From Hymenobacter convexus (lineage in GTDB: Bacteria; Bacteroidota; Bacteroidia; Cytophagales; Hymenobacteraceae), in assembly GCF_030580955.1 (NCBI RefSeq), contig NZ_JAUQON010000001.1, positions 620,001 to 684,000 on the forward strand: 64,000 nt of DNA. Reading direction: 5' to 3'. Shown here piece by piece: positions 6,121-16,798 of the stretch. Position numbers and translations under genes: made by a program. Position 1 is the stretch's first letter; every line of letters starts with the position of its first letter. The notes beneath the pieces were generated by a model, which saw only the letters and a list, made by a program, of their open reading frames with translations, was not told the DNA's origin and did no database searches.

Positions 6121-8343
6121 CTACTGAATGGATGCTGTAGCGGCAGCTGTAGCCTGCTCCGGCTTCACTTTAATGTCGGTGCCCAGGCGTTGCAGGTAGG
6201 CAATCAGGGCCACGATTTCCTTGTCGGGCATTACCTCAATGCCTTCTTTTTTCAGGTCGGCCACGATGCCCTGAGCTTGCTTCTGAGCGTCGTCCACAGC
6301 CACCTGGTCGAAGCCGGCGGGGTAGGGCGTGCCCAGGTTGCGCAGCACCTTAATCTTGGCCGGCAGGATGCTGTAGTCGATTTTCTGCTCGTACAGCCAC
6401 GGGTAGGGCGGCATGATGGAGCCCGGCGACATGCTGGTGGGGTCCATCATGTGGTTATAGTGCCAGGAGTGGGGGTATTTCTGGCCCACGCGCTGCAAGT
6501 CGGGGCCGGTGCGCTTGCTGCCCCACAGGAAGGGCCGGTCGTAGATGTACTCGCCGGCTTTGGAATACTCGCCGTAGCGCTCGGTTTCGGAGCGGAAGGG
6601 GCGCACCATCTGGGTGTGGCAGTTCGAGCAGCCTTCGCGGATGTAGAGGTCGCGGCCCTGCAGCTCCAGCGGCCGGTAGGGCTTCACCGAGACAATGGTG
6701 GGCACGTTCGACTTCACCAGAAAGGTCGGAATCATCTCCACCGCGCCGCCGATGAGGATGGCCACCGTGGCCCCCACGGCCAGCTGGAAGGGCCGGCGCT
6801 CCAGCCAGCGGTGCCAGTGGCCGCCCTGGGCGTGCGGGTCCTGGGCTTCGGGCAGCAGGGCGGGGGCTTCGGCTGGCTCGTTGGCCAGCAGCGTGCCGGC
6901 TTTGGCCGTTTTATACAGGTTGAATAGCAGAAGAAACACGCCGCTCAGGTAGAGCAGCCCGCCGATGCCACGCAGGTAGTACATGGGCACCAGTTGCAGC
7001 ACGGTTTCGAGGAAGTTGGGGTATTGCAGCATGCCCTCGGCGTTGAACTGCTTCCACATCAGCCCTTGCGTGAAGCCGGCCCAGTACATCGGAATGGCGT
7101 AGAACAGGATGCCCAGCGTGCCCAGCCAGAAGTGCGTGTTGGCCAGTTTCGTGGAGAAAAGCGGCGTTCGGTAGAGGCGCGGCCACAGCCAGTAAAGCAT
7201 GCCGAAGGTGAGGAAGCCGTTCCAGCCCAGGGCGCCCACGTGCACGTGGGCCACAATCCAGTCGGTGAAGTGCGCAATGGCATTCACGTTCTTGAGGCTC
7301 AGCATGGGGCCCTCGAAAGTGGCCATGCCGTAGGCCGTGATGGCCACCACGAAGAACTTCAGCACGGGGTCGGTGCGCACCTTGTCCCAGGCGCCGCGCA
7401 AGGTCAGCAGGCCGTTTATCATGCCGCCCCAGCTCGGCGCAATCAGCATGATGCTGAAGGCCACGCCCAGGCTCTGGGCCCAGTCGGGCAGGGCGGTGTA
7501 AAGCAAGTGGTGCGGCCCGGCCCAGATGTAGATGAAAATCAGGGCCCAGAAGTGAATGATGCTCAGGCGGTAGCTGTACACCGGCCGGCCCGCGGCCTTG
7601 GGCAGGAAGTAGTACATCATGCCCAGGTAGGGCGTGGTGAGGAAAAACGCCACCGCGTTGTGCCCGTACCACCACTGCACCAGCGCGTCCTGCACACCAA
7701 CGTACATCGAGTAGCTTTTCAGGAAGCTCACCGGCATTTCCATCGAATTGACGATGTGCAGCACGGCTACGGTGAGGAAGGTGGCGATATAGAACCAGAT
7801 GGCCACGTACAAGTGCCGCTCGCGCCGCCGGGCAATGGTGCCGAACATGTTCCAGCCAAACACCACCCACACCAGCGTAATGGCAATGTCGATGGGCCAT
7901 TCCAGCTCCGCGTATTCCTTGCTGGTGGTGAAGCCCAGCGGCAGCGTGGCCACGGCCGACAGAATAATCAGCTGCCAGCCCCAGAAGTGGATTTTGCTGA
8001 GCACGCCCGAAAACATGCGCGTGCGGCACAGGCGCTGCAAGGAGTAGTACACGCCCGTAAAAATGCCGTTGCCCACGAAGGCAAAAATGACGGCGTTGGT
8101 GTGCAGTGGCCGGATGCGGCCGAAGGTGGTGTAGGCCGTCCCCATGTTGACTTCGGGCCGGGCCAGCTCGAAAGCCGCCAGCACGCCCACCAGCATCCCG
8201 ATAATGCCCCAGACGACCGTGGCAATGCCAAAGTCGCGGACAATCTTGTTGTCGTAGAAAAAGGTTTCGATTCCGCGGGGGGGTGGCGGGGCCACGGGCC
8301 GCGGCAGCGTGGCCGCAGTAGGTCCTTGTAATTCAGCTTGCAT
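6121..8343 (-). CDS. ccoNO: Fused cbb3 oxidase subunits I and II
   Basis: The product is 740 residues. It joins the catalytic haem-copper subunit CcoN (about 1-490) and the monohaem cytochrome CcoO (about 530-740), a fusion typical of Bacteroidota. The enzyme reduces O2 to water with high affinity and pumps protons. CcoN ligands are visible: RIRPLHTNAV for the low-spin haem, WWYGHNAVAF and IYIWAGPHHLLY for CuB with the tyrosine, and HVHVGALGWNG for the two haems. The CcoO part has a membrane segment (GATVAILIGGAVEMIPTF), the haem site CSNCH near residue 584 and a methionine-rich region around MDPTSMSPGSIMPPYPWL. It is preceded by ccoS and followed by ccoQ. Confidence 0.97.
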   Translation of the reverse strand: MQAELQGPTAATLPRPVAPPPPRGIETFFYDNKIVRDFGIATVVWGIIGMLVGVLAAFELARPEVNMGTAYTTFGRIRPLHTNAVIFAFVGNGIFTGVYYSLQRLCRTRMFSGVLSKIHFWGWQLIILSAVATLPLGFTTSKEYAELEWPIDIAITLVWVVFGWNMFGTIARRRERHLYVAIWFYIATFLTVAVLHIVNSMEMPVSFLKSYSMYVGVQDALVQWWYGHNAVAFFLTTPYLGMMYYFLPKAAGRPVYSYRLSIIHFWALIFIYIWAGPHHLLYTALPDWAQSLGVAFSIMLIAPSWGGMINGLLTLRGAWDKVRTDPVLKFFVVAITAYGMATFEGPMLSLKNVNAIAHFTDWIVAHVHVGALGWNGFLTFGMLYWLWPRLYRTPLFSTKLANTHFWLGTLGILFYAIPMYWAGFTQGLMWKQFNAEGMLQYPNFLETVLQLVPMYYLRGIGGLLYLSGVFLLLFNLYKTAKAGTLLANEPAEAPALLPEAQDPHAQGGHWHRWLERRPFQLAVGATVAILIGGAVEMIPTFLVKSNVPTIVSVKPYRPLELQGRDLYIREGCSNCHTQMVRPFRSETERYGEYSKAGEYIYDRPFLWGSKRTGPDLQRVGQKYPHSWHYNHMMDPTSMSPGSIMPPYPWLYEQKIDYSILPAKIKVLRNLGTPYPAGFDQVAVDDAQKQAQGIVADLKKEGIEVMPDKEIVALIAYLQRLGTDIKVKPEQATAAATASIQ

Positions 8344-8412
8344 AGGCCTTAGAAGAGTGTTTTTTACTGCTTCAAAGGTCCCGCAGGCCTATTTTCAGGA
8401 GGATGACGAAAA

Positions 8413-8616
8413 TCAGGTAGCTGCCTGATTGATTTCAGTAGAAGGTGCTGCCAATGGGCGCTGAATATTCTTATCCTCCGTTTCCTCAAACAACATCCGC
8501 ACGGCCGGCGTGTAGGTGTCCTCGTACTGGCCCGAGCGCACCGCCCACAGGAAAGCGCCCAAAAAAAGCAGGGCTACCACGAGGCTGATGCTAATGAGCA
8601 GGAAAATAATAGTCAT
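8413..8616 (-). CDS. ccoS: Cbb3 oxidase assembly protein CcoS
   Basis: The product is 67 residues. One membrane segment (TIIFLLISISLVVALLFLGA) is followed by the CcoS signature FLWAVRSGQYEDTYTPAVRML. CcoS is needed to put haem and copper cofactors into the cbb3 oxidase. The start is placed at MTIIFLLI; nine upstream codons read into the repeat next door. It sits between the copper ATPase ccoI and ccoNO. Confidence 0.95.
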   Translation of the reverse strand: MTIIFLLISISLVVALLFLGAFLWAVRSGQYEDTYTPAVRMLFEETEDKNIQRPLAAPSTEINQAAT

Positions 8617-8628
8617 GGTTGGGGTGGT

Positions 8629-8716
8629 GTAGAGACGCGACACTTCGCGTCTCGGCGTTGCACGATAAAAGGGCCAAACGGCGCGGACGCCGAGAAGCGA
8701 AGTGTCGCGTCTCTAC
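8629..8716. repeat. Palindromic repeat of a second family, between ccoI and ccoS
   Basis: Arms of 30 bp (8629-8658 and 8687-8716) match at 29 positions, with core GTAGAGACGCGACACTTCGC. The sequence is unrelated to the main repeat family, but it has the same design: 30-bp arms with a spacer of about 28 bases in an intergenic gap. Confidence 0.9.
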
Positions 8717-8729
8717 ATCGTTTAGCCAG

Positions 8730-11153
8730 TTAAAGCCCCCGCCGCCGGGCCGCTAGCCGCACCAGCAGCGTGGCAAACACCATCACGCTGAGCGAGCTGA
8801 TGGGCATGAGGATGGCCGACGCAATGGGCGTGAGCAGGCCCTGCACCGCCAGGCTCAGGCCAATGCCGTTGTAGCAAAAGGAGAGTCCGAAGGTGGCCAG
8901 CACGATGTGCTGGCAGGCGCGGGCGAAGCGCAGAATGGTGCCCAGTTGGCCAAAACTGCTAGCTTCGAGGATGGCGTCGCAGGCCGGCGAGAAGTTGGTG
9001 AGCGTTTCGGTCAGGGCAATGCCGACGTCGGCCCGTTGCAAGGCGCCGGCGTCGTTCAGGCCGTCGCCCACCATCACCACCCGGCGGCCCTGCCGCTGCA
9101 AGGCTTCAACGAAAGCCAGCTTATCGAGCGGCGACTGTTGGAACCGCAGCTCGGCCCCGGCCCCGAAGTGCTGGCGCAGTCGGGGGGCATCCGCGTCGTT
9201 GTCGCCGGTGAGCAGCGCCAGCCGGTAGCGCTGGCCCAACTGCTGCAACAGCGCCGGCAGGTGCTCGCGGTACTGGCTGCGGATGTCGTAGCACCCGGCC
9301 GGCTGCCCGTTCAGGGCCACGTACACTTGGCTATTCGCTTCTCCCGGCGCTTTTTTGGAAGCATTGGCTCCGACAAAAGCCGCCGAGCCCACCCGAACCC
9401 ACGTGCCGCCCACCCGGCCACTGATGCCCTGCCCGAGTGTTTCGGTGTATTCTTCCACCTTGAAATCAGCCGGCCCCAAATGCGCGGCCAGCCGCTGGCT
9501 CAGCGGGTGCGTGGAGTGGTGGACGAGGGCGGCCACGCGCTGGGCATCGGCGGGGGAAAGGGCCGGGCCGGAGAAGCTGACGGCGGCGCGGCTGGCATCG
9601 GTGAGCGTGCCGGTTTTGTCGAATACCAGGGTGTCGGCACGGCTCAGCGTTTCGATGACGGCGGCGTTTTTCAGGTACAACTTCCGGCGGCCAAGCACCC
9701 GCAGCGCGGCGCCCATGGCGAAGGGCGTGGCTAACGAAAGGGCGCAGGGACAGGCAATAATCAGCACCGAGGTGAAGGCGCGCAGGGCCATTTGCGGGTG
9801 CTGGGGATACCAATACAGCACCGCGCCCACGGCCAGTGTGAGGGTGAGGGCCACGAAGTAGCGGCCCACGCGGTTGGCGTAGGTTTCGAGCGTGGGCCGG
9901 GTTTCTTTCTCAAAAGCCGGGTTGTTCCAGAGCTGCGTGAGGTAGCCCTGCGACACTTCGCGCACCACTTCCAGCTCCACGGCCTCGCCCACCTGCCGCC
10001 CGCCGGCGTACACCACCTCGCCCACGGCTTTGGCTACCGGCACGCTCTCGCCCGACACGAAGCTATAATCAATCAGCCCGGCGCCGCGCCGCAGCACGGC
10101 ATCGGCGGGAATGATTTCCTGGTGGCGCACCCGGATGTGCTGCCCGGCCTGCAGCTCTTTCACCGATACCGACTGCTCGCCGGCTTTGGTGAGCAGGGTC
10201 ACGGCCACCGGAAAGTAGGAGGTGAAGTCGCGGTCGAAGCGCAGGGCGTCGTAGCTGTGCTGCTGCACCCACTTGCCGATGAGCATGAAAAACACCAGGC
10301 CCGTGAACGAGTCGAAGTAGCCCGGCCCGCGCTGCGTGAGCACGTCGAACACGCTGGTGATGAAAAGCGCCGTGAGGCCGAGGCAGATGGGAAAATCGAG
10401 GTTGATGTAACGCTGCCGCAGCCCCTGCCAGGCCGACTGATAAAAGCCGCGCGCACTCACCAGCAGCACCGGCAAGGCCAGCAGCAAACTCAGCCCGCCG
10501 AAAACCCGCCCAAACAGCGCGTGCAGGCTTTCGGTGAAGGAAAAGTAGTCGGGGAAGGCCAGCAGCATCACGTTGCCGAAGCCAAAGGCCGCCACGCCCA
10601 GCTGGTAGTACAGCGTGCGGCTGGCCCGGTGGGGCTGCGCGCCCAGCTCGGCCAGCGTAATCTGCGGCTCGTAGTTGAGGGCGGCCAGCAAAGTCACCAC
10701 GTCCTTGAGGCTGGTGGCGGCCGGCTGGTAGCTCACCGTGAGCTCCTTGCGCAGGAAATTTACCCGCGACTCCCGAATGCCCGCGTTCAGCTTGAACAGG
10801 TTTTCGAGCAGCCAGATGCAGGACGCGCAGTGCATCTGCGGGATGCTGAGCGTGAGCCGGGCCAACGCGGGCGAGCGGAAGGCCAGCAGCTGGCTCTGCA
10901 CCGATTCCAGGTCGAGGTAGTCGAAGCGGCCGGGCAGTTCCACGGCTTTCACCTTCTGGCCGGCCTGGGCATCGAGCTGGTAGTAGCCGCACAGGTTGCT
11001 GGCGTCGAGCAACTCGTACACCGCCTTGCATCCCTGGCAGCAGAAATGCAGTGCGGGCCGGCTGCTTAGCCGGATGGGGTCGTCGGGGCAGTCGTCGCCG
11101 CAGTGGGTGCAGGCCACGCGGTTCAGGGTGTCGGGGGCAGCGGTAAGGGGCAC
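8730..11153 (-). CDS. ccoI: Copper-transporting P1B-type ATPase of the cbb3 operon
   Basis: The product is 807 residues. It exports copper across the inner membrane for the CuB site of the cbb3 oxidase. An N-terminal cysteine cluster (THCGDDC and FCCQGCKAVYELL), typical of CcoI/FixI, is followed by a heavy-metal domain with MHCASC, several membrane segments, the TGES-type loop FVSGESVPV, and the ion channel motif CPC in IIACPCALSLATP. Then come the phosphorylation site DKTGTLTDAS and the hinge MVGDGLNDAGAL. The frame begins with GTG; no ATG lies upstream before the promoter. It is the first gene of the operon, and two FNR-like boxes lie 54 bases upstream. Confidence 0.95.
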   Translation of the reverse strand: MPLTAAPDTLNRVACTHCGDDCPDDPIRLSSRPALHFCCQGCKAVYELLDASNLCGYYQLDAQAGQKVKAVELPGRFDYLDLESVQSQLLAFRSPALARLTLSIPQMHCASCIWLLENLFKLNAGIRESRVNFLRKELTVSYQPAATSLKDVVTLLAALNYEPQITLAELGAQPHRASRTLYYQLGVAAFGFGNVMLLAFPDYFSFTESLHALFGRVFGGLSLLLALPVLLVSARGFYQSAWQGLRQRYINLDFPICLGLTALFITSVFDVLTQRGPGYFDSFTGLVFFMLIGKWVQQHSYDALRFDRDFTSYFPVAVTLLTKAGEQSVSVKELQAGQHIRVRHQEIIPADAVLRRGAGLIDYSFVSGESVPVAKAVGEVVYAGGRQVGEAVELEVVREVSQGYLTQLWNNPAFEKETRPTLETYANRVGRYFVALTLTLAVGAVLYWYPQHPQMALRAFTSVLIIACPCALSLATPFAMGAALRVLGRRKLYLKNAAVIETLSRADTLVFDKTGTLTDASRAAVSFSGPALSPADAQRVAALVHHSTHPLSQRLAAHLGPADFKVEEYTETLGQGISGRVGGTWVRVGSAAFVGANASKKAPGEANSQVYVALNGQPAGCYDIRSQYREHLPALLQQLGQRYRLALLTGDNDADAPRLRQHFGAGAELRFQQSPLDKLAFVEALQRQGRRVVMVGDGLNDAGALQRADVGIALTETLTNFSPACDAILEASSFGQLGTILRFARACQHIVLATFGLSFCYNGIGLSLAVQGLLTPIASAILMPISSLSVMVFATLLVRLAARRRGL

Positions 11154-11176
11154 GGGCAGGAGGCTGATGGCAGCCC

Positions 11177-11242
11177 CAAAGCTCCGGTTGGCTTCACCTG
11201 CAAAGGCTGATAAAAGTCAGGTGGGAGGCTGATTCATTTCAG
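11177..11242 (-). promoter_or_regulatory. Promoter of the cbb3 operon with two FNR-like boxes
   Basis: On the + strand the boxes read CTGATAAAAGTCAG (11207-11220) and CTGATTCATTTCAG (11229-11242), with centres 22 bp apart. On the minus strand a -7-like element GAGCTTTG (one mismatch to TAnnTTTG) lies at 11177-11184. This would put the transcription start near 11171 and the proximal box centre near -42, the classical activating position of FNR-type proteins. The same arrangement occurs at 19838-19903. Confidence 0.75.
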
Positions 11243-11280
11243 CCGTTCTTATCGGCTGGGGCTAAGTAAAAACAGCATAA

Positions 11281-11288
11281 TAGATTTG
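11281..11288 (+). promoter_or_regulatory. -7 promoter element for the thioredoxin-like gene
   Basis: TAGATTTG matches the Bacteroidota -7 consensus TAnnTTTG in full. It points right and would give a leader of about 140 bases before the ATG at 11438. No good -33 TTG is seen at the right distance. Confidence 0.35.
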
Positions 11289-11437
11289 CCACCGCCCCTG
11301 CTAAGATGCTGCACAATGGGGCCTAGAGTGATAATTTGCTATTGCCTGAAGCTATGGGTGAGTATTCGTGGCTGCCGGCCGTTGCAATGATGGAATTATG
11401 GTCATCTTGGCCGTGTCATGTGCCTAAAACCTCACTC

Positions 11438-12037
11438 ATGAACCGTAAAACCATTCACTCCTGGCTGCCACTGGCTTTCTTTGCCCTGGTGATGCTCACG
11501 CCGTTGCGGCCCATCGTGCTGGGTGGGGTGCAGCGGGGCCTGCTGGCCACCGGGCTCTGGAATGCTGCGCCCGTGGCGCGGACCACTCCGCTGCCGGTGG
11601 TGCTGGCTGGCGGCGCTGCCTACCCGCACAATCTGCCGATGGCGACGCTCAACGGGCGGGCTGTCAACCTGAGCGACCTGAAAGGCAAGGTGGTGTTTGT
11701 GAATTTGTGGGCCAGCTGGTGCCCGCCCTGCCGGGCCGAGATGCCGGGCATCGAGGCGCTGTACAGGAAAGTAGATAAGTCGAAGGTAGCTTTCGTGATG
11801 CTTTCGCTCGATGATGACGCCGCTAAGGCCCGGAAGTTTGTGGAAAGCCAGGGCTACACCTTTCCGGTGTATTTGCGCACTGGCCAGCTGCCCGCACCAT
11901 TCGACTCCAATTCCATTCCGTCCACGGTCATTCTGGGGCCCGACGGGCAGGTGGCCGCCCGCCACGACGGCATGGCCGAGTACGACACGCCCGATTTTAA
12001 AGCGGCGCTGGATAACCTGGCAAAATCGGTGCGGTAG
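11438..12037 (+). CDS. Membrane-anchored thioredoxin-like (TlpA/ResA type) protein
   Basis: The product is 199 residues. A signal anchor (SWLPLAFFALVMLTPLRPIV) is followed by a TlpA-like domain with LSDLKGKVVFVNLWASWC, the active site WCPPC near residue 99, and the cis-proline region SIPSTVILGPDGQV. Such proteins reduce disulfides outside the cytoplasm, often in cytochrome c maturation, which fits the neighbouring oxidase operon. The start is set at MNRKTIHSW because the 34 upstream in-frame codons show no signal. The gene diverges from ccoI, so the region between them could serve both. Confidence 0.88.
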   Translation: MNRKTIHSWLPLAFFALVMLTPLRPIVLGGVQRGLLATGLWNAAPVARTTPLPVVLAGGAAYPHNLPMATLNGRAVNLSDLKGKVVFVNLWASWCPPCRAEMPGIEALYRKVDKSKVAFVMLSLDDDAAKARKFVESQGYTFPVYLRTGQLPAPFDSNSIPSTVILGPDGQVAARHDGMAEYDTPDFKAALDNLAKSVR

Positions 12038-12330
12038 GCTTTCGGTAGGTTTTGGGCACATAAGCTCGCCGCTGAGCCGGGCCACGTGGCCCGAGCCGCT
12101 ACCAGTGGCCGGATGTGGCCGCGGCAGCGGACCATCAGCGCCTGCTAGCCGGCAGTTTCGCGGGTTCAAAAACCAGCCGGTAGCGGCCACGCGCACAGCG
12201 CGGACCCGCCCGATAGGCCACCGCTGTGGCGGCGAAGCACCGGGGCGCACCGGGCATTCTGCCGGGGTCGGAATCGGCTAAATGGGGCTTTTCGCCGTAA
12301 ACACGGGGAATTTCCTTTTGCCCTATTGCT
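12038..12330. other. Intergenic region between thioredoxin-like and trehalose genes
   Basis: This 293-base GC-rich stretch shows no supported ORF, tRNA or palindromic repeat. Several short GGCC/CCGG-rich self-complementary patches are present (for example CCGGGCCACGTGGCCCG near 12076) but no T-run, so I do not call a terminator. Confidence 0.4.
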
Positions 12331-14505
<2,175 letters not shown>

Positions 14506-14535
14506 ATGCTGGCATTGAGCCTAAGCCAAAGAAGA

Positions 14536-14638
14536 ACGTCATGCTGAGCGCAGCCGAAGCATCTCTACCGCACAACGCAATCTAATCAATGGGATTAGTC
14601 CTGCGGTAGAGATGCTTCGGCTGCGCTCAGCATGACGT
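14536..14638. repeat. Long palindromic repeat, copy 4
   Basis: Two perfect 36-bp arms (14536-14571 and 14603-14638) carry the core TGAGCGCAGCCGAAGCATCT. The spacer holds a nested CTAATC/GATTAG. It lies between converging otsAB and GH15 genes, where it could act as a two-way terminator. Confidence 0.92.
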
Positions 14639-14672
14639 GCCTTGGTCTCCTGTTTTTTACCCAAAAATGACC

Positions 14673-16457
14673 CTACACAAAATTCGGTCTATCCAGCTTT
14701 TTGGCGATGCGATACGCGGCATTCATCAGCCCGACGTGGCTGTAGGCCTGCGGGAAATTGCCCCATTGCGAGCCGGTTTTGGCGTCTACGTCTTCCGAGA
14801 GCAGTCCCAGGTGGTTGGTGTAGCCGATGAGCTTTTCGAACTCCCGAATGGCGTCGTCCAGCCGGCCCACGCAGGCCAGGGCCTCCACGTACCAGAAAGA
14901 GCAGATGAGAAACGTGGTTTCGGGCGTGCCAAAATCGTCGGCGTGGCGGTAGCGGTAGAACAGGCCTTCCGGCGTCATCAGCTCCTTTTCGAGAGCTTCG
15001 AGGTGGCGCCGGGCGCGGTCGGAGGCCGGGTCGAGGTAGCCCATGAGGATGAGCTGCAGCGTGCTGGCGTCGAGATGCGGCGAGCCGATGGCGTTGGTGT
15101 AGGCGCCCAGCTCTTCGCTGTAGCACTGCTCGATGCGGCGCGCGGCTTCATCGAGCAGCTCGGTGGCCAGGGTTTCCATTTGCTCGTTGCCGAGGGCGCG
15201 GGCCGTTTGGCGGGCGGCGTGGGCGCCGGCCCAGTGAAATAGGTAGGTGTAGCAGTGGTACTGCGCCAGGTTGCGAAACTCCCAGAGGCCGGCGTCGGGC
15301 ACGTCCATGGTGGCCCGAATCAGGTGCAGGGCCTCGTACATGAGGGTGGCGGGGTTGGCCCGCTCGCGGTTCACGAAGCGCTGGTCCACATACAGCGGCA
15401 GCAGCGCCACCAGCACCTGGCCGTACACGTCGTTCTGCACGTGGGTGTAGGCGTCGTTGCCGATGCGCACCGGCTGGTTGCCGAGATAACCGGCTAAATC
15501 CAGCTCTTGCTCCACCAGCTCCGACGACCCGCTGATGCCGTAGAGCGGCTGGTATTTGCCTTGCACTTTGGTCGAAATATTGGCGATGTAGTGGAAGTAG
15601 CGCTCCATCTCCTCAAAATGGCCGATGTTGTTGAAGGCCGTGAGAATGTAGTAGGTGTCGCGCATCCAGCAGTAGCGGTAGTCCCAGTTGCGGGTGCTGC
15701 CGGGGGCCTCGGGCAGGCTGGTGGTGCTGGCCGCGATGATGGCGCCGGTGTCTTCGTACTGGTGCATCTTCAGGGCCAACGCCGAGCGAATCACCGCGTC
15801 CTGGTGGAAGTTGCCGATGCTCATGTTCTTCACCCACTTGCGCCAGTAGTCGCCAGTGGCACTCAGAAACCGCTCCGCCGTGCTTTCCAGCGGCGCTTCC
15901 AGCGGGGCGCCGTAGGTGAGCACGAGGTACTTGGTTTCGTTCAGAACGAAGTCTTCACCGTCGAGCACGTAGGTGAGGGCGATGTTGGTGGTGAGGCGGA
16001 TTTCTTCTTCCAGGCCCAGGTAAGCAATGTGGTTGGAGCTGCGGCGGTGCGTCAGCGCCTTGCTGCCGTACTCGCCCACGGGGTTGCACACCACGCGCAC
16101 GCGGGGCGCGCCGGCCAGCGGCTCCAGCTTCCGGACGAACATGAGCGGCTTGTAGTTGCGCTCATACTGCTCGAAGCGCGGCGCGAAGTCCGTGACGCGG
16201 TAGCACCCGTCGGCCGTCGTGATTTCGGTGCGCAGCACGTTGGTATTTTCCTGGTAATACTGCTCCGACTCGAACGCGCCGCCGTGGGCCGGCCGCACGC
16301 TGAATTCGCCGCCTTTCCGGGTATCGAGCAGGCTGCCAAACACGAAGCTGCTGTCGAAGCGCGGCCAGCACAGCCAGGCCACCGACGTATCGGTGTTGAT
16401 GAGGGCGAGAAAGGCGCAGTTGCCAATCAGGCCCATGTCATACGTGTGTTTCGTCAT
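14673..16457 (-). CDS. GH15-family glycosidase (glucoamylase/trehalase-like)
   Basis: The product is 594 residues and cytoplasmic, with no signal peptide. An N-terminal trehalase-like beta domain (GLIGNCAFLALINTDTSVAWLC, WPRFDSSFVFGSLLD) is followed by the (alpha/alpha)6 barrel of GH15 with RNWDYRYCWMRDTYYIL. The last part has LGLLSEDVDAKTGSQWGNFP, with the catalytic-type glutamate in SEDVD. Proteins of this type hydrolyse alpha-glucosides, and several bacterial members act on trehalose. Because it converges with otsAB, trehalose turnover is a reasonable guess. The start is placed at MTKHTYDMG rather than at the GTG four codons upstream. Confidence 0.9.
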   Translation of the reverse strand: MTKHTYDMGLIGNCAFLALINTDTSVAWLCWPRFDSSFVFGSLLDTRKGGEFSVRPAHGGAFESEQYYQENTNVLRTEITTADGCYRVTDFAPRFEQYERNYKPLMFVRKLEPLAGAPRVRVVCNPVGEYGSKALTHRRSSNHIAYLGLEEEIRLTTNIALTYVLDGEDFVLNETKYLVLTYGAPLEAPLESTAERFLSATGDYWRKWVKNMSIGNFHQDAVIRSALALKMHQYEDTGAIIAASTTSLPEAPGSTRNWDYRYCWMRDTYYILTAFNNIGHFEEMERYFHYIANISTKVQGKYQPLYGISGSSELVEQELDLAGYLGNQPVRIGNDAYTHVQNDVYGQVLVALLPLYVDQRFVNRERANPATLMYEALHLIRATMDVPDAGLWEFRNLAQYHCYTYLFHWAGAHAARQTARALGNEQMETLATELLDEAARRIEQCYSEELGAYTNAIGSPHLDASTLQLILMGYLDPASDRARRHLEALEKELMTPEGLFYRYRHADDFGTPETTFLICSFWYVEALACVGRLDDAIREFEKLIGYTNHLGLLSEDVDAKTGSQWGNFPQAYSHVGLMNAAYRIAKKLDRPNFV

Positions 16458-16798
16458 CAGGAGGGGCACAAATGAAGCGGTGGCCCACCGGGCCGGCTGC
16501 CGGGGTGTACCCCGTTTTTCGGCCAGAGGTTGCCCGCCCCGGTGCCTGAGCAGGGTTCGAAGGCCCGATTGCGCCGTACCTGCTGCGCCGCCAGGCGGCT
16601 GCTTTTATCGACTGGCAGGGGGGATGACAACAATCAACCGGCCGGGTAATCACCGTCAGGACATTGGCTGGGGGAGAAGGCGAAATTGGGGTATTGCCCT
16701 GGCGCTGTCCCGGCCATTTGCCGGGCTGTGGCTGGCCCATAGCCAGCAGCCCAGGGGCCATGCTGTTCGATTCATCCATCGCCCAACCTGCCTTTTCG
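16458..16798. other. Divergent intergenic region between GH15 and BON genes
   Basis: This 341-base region must hold both promoters. A small hairpin with T-run (CGGGGTGTACCCCGTTTTT, near 16500-16520) is visible. Two weak FNR-like sites, ATGACAACAATCAA (16624-16637) and GTAATCACCGTCAG (16646-16659), are 22 bp apart centre to centre, the same spacing as the strong pairs elsewhere. No ORF is supported. Confidence 0.4.

Noticed and set aside
6994..8331. A 445-codon open frame on the + strand opposite ccoNO, and similar long ones opposite GH43 (23072-24532) and ccoI (9792-11069)
   Set aside because: All are antisense to genes with clear family motifs and show no motif of their own.
9466..11031. 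Truncated or frameshifted copy of the copper ATPase in other frames
   Set aside because: The main frame is intact over all motifs from FCCQGC to GDGLND. The other frames are shadows.
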